Shown here piece by piece: positions 36,802 through 37,813 of a DNA stretch of 37,813 nt. Every line of letters begins with the position of its first letter. Position 1 is the stretch's first letter. The DNA is from a virus. Location: IMG/VR virus record IMGVR_UViG_3300025030_000267, positions 1 through 37,813 of that record; one strand, given 5' to 3'. A program made the translations under genes and the position numbers. The notes below the pieces were generated by a model. The model was given only the letters and a program-made list of their open reading frames with translations, searched no databases and was not told the DNA's origin.

Positions 36802-37377
36802 ATGGTTATTGACTACGCGAGAGAGCAGGCACAGGCGCAGCTTGAAAGCATCAAGGAGATGCTAGCCAGGCTGGAACATGCGCAGGAGTGCGACGGCGAC
36901 GACGTTGACACTTGTGAGCTACTGAACGAGACAGACTGCCCGTTTGGGCAGCCCAAACTCAAGTGTCCAGAACAGGATGCCGGGTGTTACGAGGAACTGA
37001 AGGAAGCAATCGAGGCAGGCGAGACACCTTGCGATGTATGTGGGATGCCTGCCTCATGGCATGAAAGCGAACAGGATGAGTTTGACGACTACCACGATGA
37101 GGACGCAGCCAAGCAGGCCATCAATGAGGACCCGCTAAGCGTAGAAGTACGCTCAAGCTGGCAGTCCCAGGGCGAAGAGCTGGAGCCTGCCGAGTACATG
37201 ATCCTCCTCTGCACTGGCGGGCCAGCAGCCCGCATCATCGGCGACCTGAACCAGCATGGCGGCGCAGGTAGCGCACGGCTTGAGTATCAGGACTGGGGAA
37301 CGCCCTGGACTGAGTACTTCGAGGATGGCGCTGGCTCCACGCTACTTGACTACGCGAATTATTTCCTGAGGCTCTAG
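36802..37377 (+). CDS. Phage/plasmid protein with GGPAARI.GDL...DWGTPW signature (191 aa)
   Basis: I chose ATG 36802, with GGGAG upstream, over 36784. The N-terminal half (about 1-100) holds Cys-rich segments (CPFGQPKLKCPEQDAGC, CDVCGMPASWH) and is acidic, suggesting a zinc-binding region. The C-terminal half (about 130-191) has ILLCTGGPAARIIGDLNQHG and YQDWGTPWTEYF, the signature of a widely distributed small family in phages and plasmids with no known function. Fusion of a Cys-rich head to this module is notable. It is not an ArdA-type antirestriction protein by any motif I can see. Confidence 0.7.
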   Translation: MVIDYAREQAQAQLESIKEMLARLEHAQECDGDDVDTCELLNETDCPFGQPKLKCPEQDAGCYEELKEAIEAGETPCDVCGMPASWHESEQDEFDDYHDEDAAKQAINEDPLSVEVRSSWQSQGEELEPAEYMILLCTGGPAARIIGDLNQHGGAGSARLEYQDWGTPWTEYFEDGAGSTLLDYANYFLRL

Positions 37378-37383
37378 TTCACG

Positions 37384-37418
37384 CCGGCTGCCTGCCTCGC
37401 AGGGATACGGGCAGCCGG
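37384..37418 (+). terminator. 9-bp hairpin between early genes
   Basis: CCGGCTGCC (37384-37392) pairs perfectly with GGCAGCCGG (37410-37418) around a 17-base loop that has its own GCAGG/CCTGC complement. No U-tract follows, so it may be an attenuator, an RNA-stability element or a partial terminator before the coiled-coil gene. Confidence 0.5.
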
Positions 37419-37458
37419 AGCGCCCTAAAGCTCACGTGATTAGCAAGGAGTAAACACA

Positions 37459-37813
37459 ATGGCAATCCTAATGCACGGCCATCACGCAGGCAGTCTGTTT
37501 ACGGTTGGCCGCGAGCTCGGCGAGAGAGTAGAGCAGATTAAGCGAGAGAAGCCTGTAGCGGAACAGGCGCTAAGGCTGGCCCTCATCCAAGACGTGACGG
37601 CCCTACTGCCACAGACCAAGGCGAGGGCCGCGCACGACGAGGCGTTGGCCGCGCTCGACAAGGCGTGGGCCGCGCTCGACAAGGCGAGGGCCGCGCTCGA
37701 CAAGGCGAGGGCCGCGCTCGACAAGGCGTGGGCCGCGCTCGACAAGGCGAGGGCCGCGTACGACAAGGCGAGGACCGCGTTCGACGAGGCGTTGGCCGCG
37801 CACGACGAGGCGT
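37459..37813 (+). CDS. Heptad-repeat coiled-coil protein, 3' end outside the window
   Basis: ATG 37459 follows AAGGAG in the shared leader. After a 53-aa N-terminal segment with MHGHHAGSLFTVGRELGERVEQIK and an Ala/Leu helix, the protein consists of 7-residue repeats of the form K/E-A-R/W/L-A-A-L/H/Y/F-D from residue 54 onward. It forms a long helix with a strict heptad, so a coiled-coil rod or oligomer is expected. The frame is still open at the window edge. The extent of repeat variation suggests a structural role rather than an enzyme. Confidence 0.7.
   Translation, partial: MAILMHGHHAGSLFTVGRELGERVEQIKREKPVAEQALRLALIQDVTALLPQTKARAAHDEALAALDKAWAALDKARAALDKARAALDKAWAALDKARAAYDKARTAFDEALAAHDEA
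37618..37813 (+). repeat. 21-bp tandem minisatellite (nine full units and a part)
   Basis: Units of the form AAGGCGTGGGCCGCGCTCGAC run from 37618 to the window end with few substitutions. Nine complete units (37618-37806) and seven further bases are seen. The period of 21 matches one heptad. Some units start with GAG instead of AAG. The array continues beyond the window. Confidence 0.95.

Larger units (their letters stand above)
35967..37458 (+). repeat. Recurring leader motif before five early genes
   Basis: TACTGGACGGTT occurs identically at 35967-35978 and 36234-36245. Before the starts at 36004, 36268, 36551, 36802 and 37459 a related leader recurs with the core form (G)ATTA..GCAAGGAGTA or AAGGGAGTA. 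The shared module covers the ribosome-binding site, so these genes may have multiplied or been acquired as cassettes. Confidence 0.6.

Noticed and set aside
37482-37803. Minus-strand frames through the heptad repeats
   Set aside because: GC-rich 21-bp repeats keep several frames open; only the plus frame has a start, a ribosome-binding site and matches neighbours.
37618-37813. CRISPR-like array
   Set aside because: The 21-bp units are contiguous without spacers and keep an open frame with a heptad pattern; it is a coding minisatellite.

Overview
The window is most of a tailed bacteriophage genome, or a prophage-like contig, of about 56% GC by eye. It carries a recognisable virion and packaging set: small and large terminase, portal, scaffold-like protein, probable major capsid protein and tail or receptor-binding proteins. 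It also has a lysis cassette and a recombination/replication module. No integrase, excisionase, tRNA, rRNA or CRISPR array was seen. The host cannot be proven. A secreted prealbumin-fold protein ending in PPATGDAGLLP and a secreted dockerin-like protein are styles I associate with Chloroflexota (Dehalococcoidia-like) or related high-GC bacteria, so a Chloroflexota phage is the best guess (inference). GTG and TTG starts are frequent and genes are tightly coupled (ATGA, GTGA, TTGA, TAATG junctions).

Layout. (1) 1-7.1 kb, plus strand: accessory and replication genes. These include a secreted prealbumin-like protein, a terminator and promoter at 1.45-1.55 kb, zinc-ribbon and helical small proteins, then a recombination block: Cas4-like PD-(D/E)XK exonuclease with Fe-S cysteines, Sak4-like ATPase and XPF/ERCC4-like nuclease. 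Micro-genes fill the gaps in this block. A chain of overlapping small genes follows, including a Tat-signal protein, and the run ends in an HNH endonuclease gene enclosed by a 13-bp inverted repeat. (2) 7.1-35.9 kb, minus strand: late genes, transcribed right to left. In transcription order they are the small terminase, a palindrome-rich gap, nine very small genes, large terminase, portal, small zinc-binding genes, a 1469-aa virion protein with a SAP-like segment, a 552-aa protein, scaffold, capsid, many surface/tail proteins, a dockerin-like protein, two basic peptides, possible adaptor and nozzle proteins, then membrane/coiled-coil protein, amidase and holin. (3) 35.9-37.8 kb, plus strand: a strong sigma70-like promoter drives small early genes that share a leader motif. 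The last is a coiled-coil protein built from 21-bp repeats that runs off the window.

The plus-strand genes at the right edge and those at the left edge would be continuous if the molecule is circular. That would give one divergent control region (35.86-36.0 kb) and one convergence point (7.1 kb). The absence of sheath, tube and classical tape-measure genes, with a very large virion protein beside the portal, favours a short-tailed (podovirus-like) particle; this is inference.

The most unusual features are the HNH cassette with its inverted repeat and adjoining RNA-like hairpins, the palindrome cluster between the small terminase and the small-gene operon, the duplicated GDxGLLP coding tail, the phage-encoded dockerin, Tat and prealbumin exported proteins, and the 21-bp heptad minisatellite gene.
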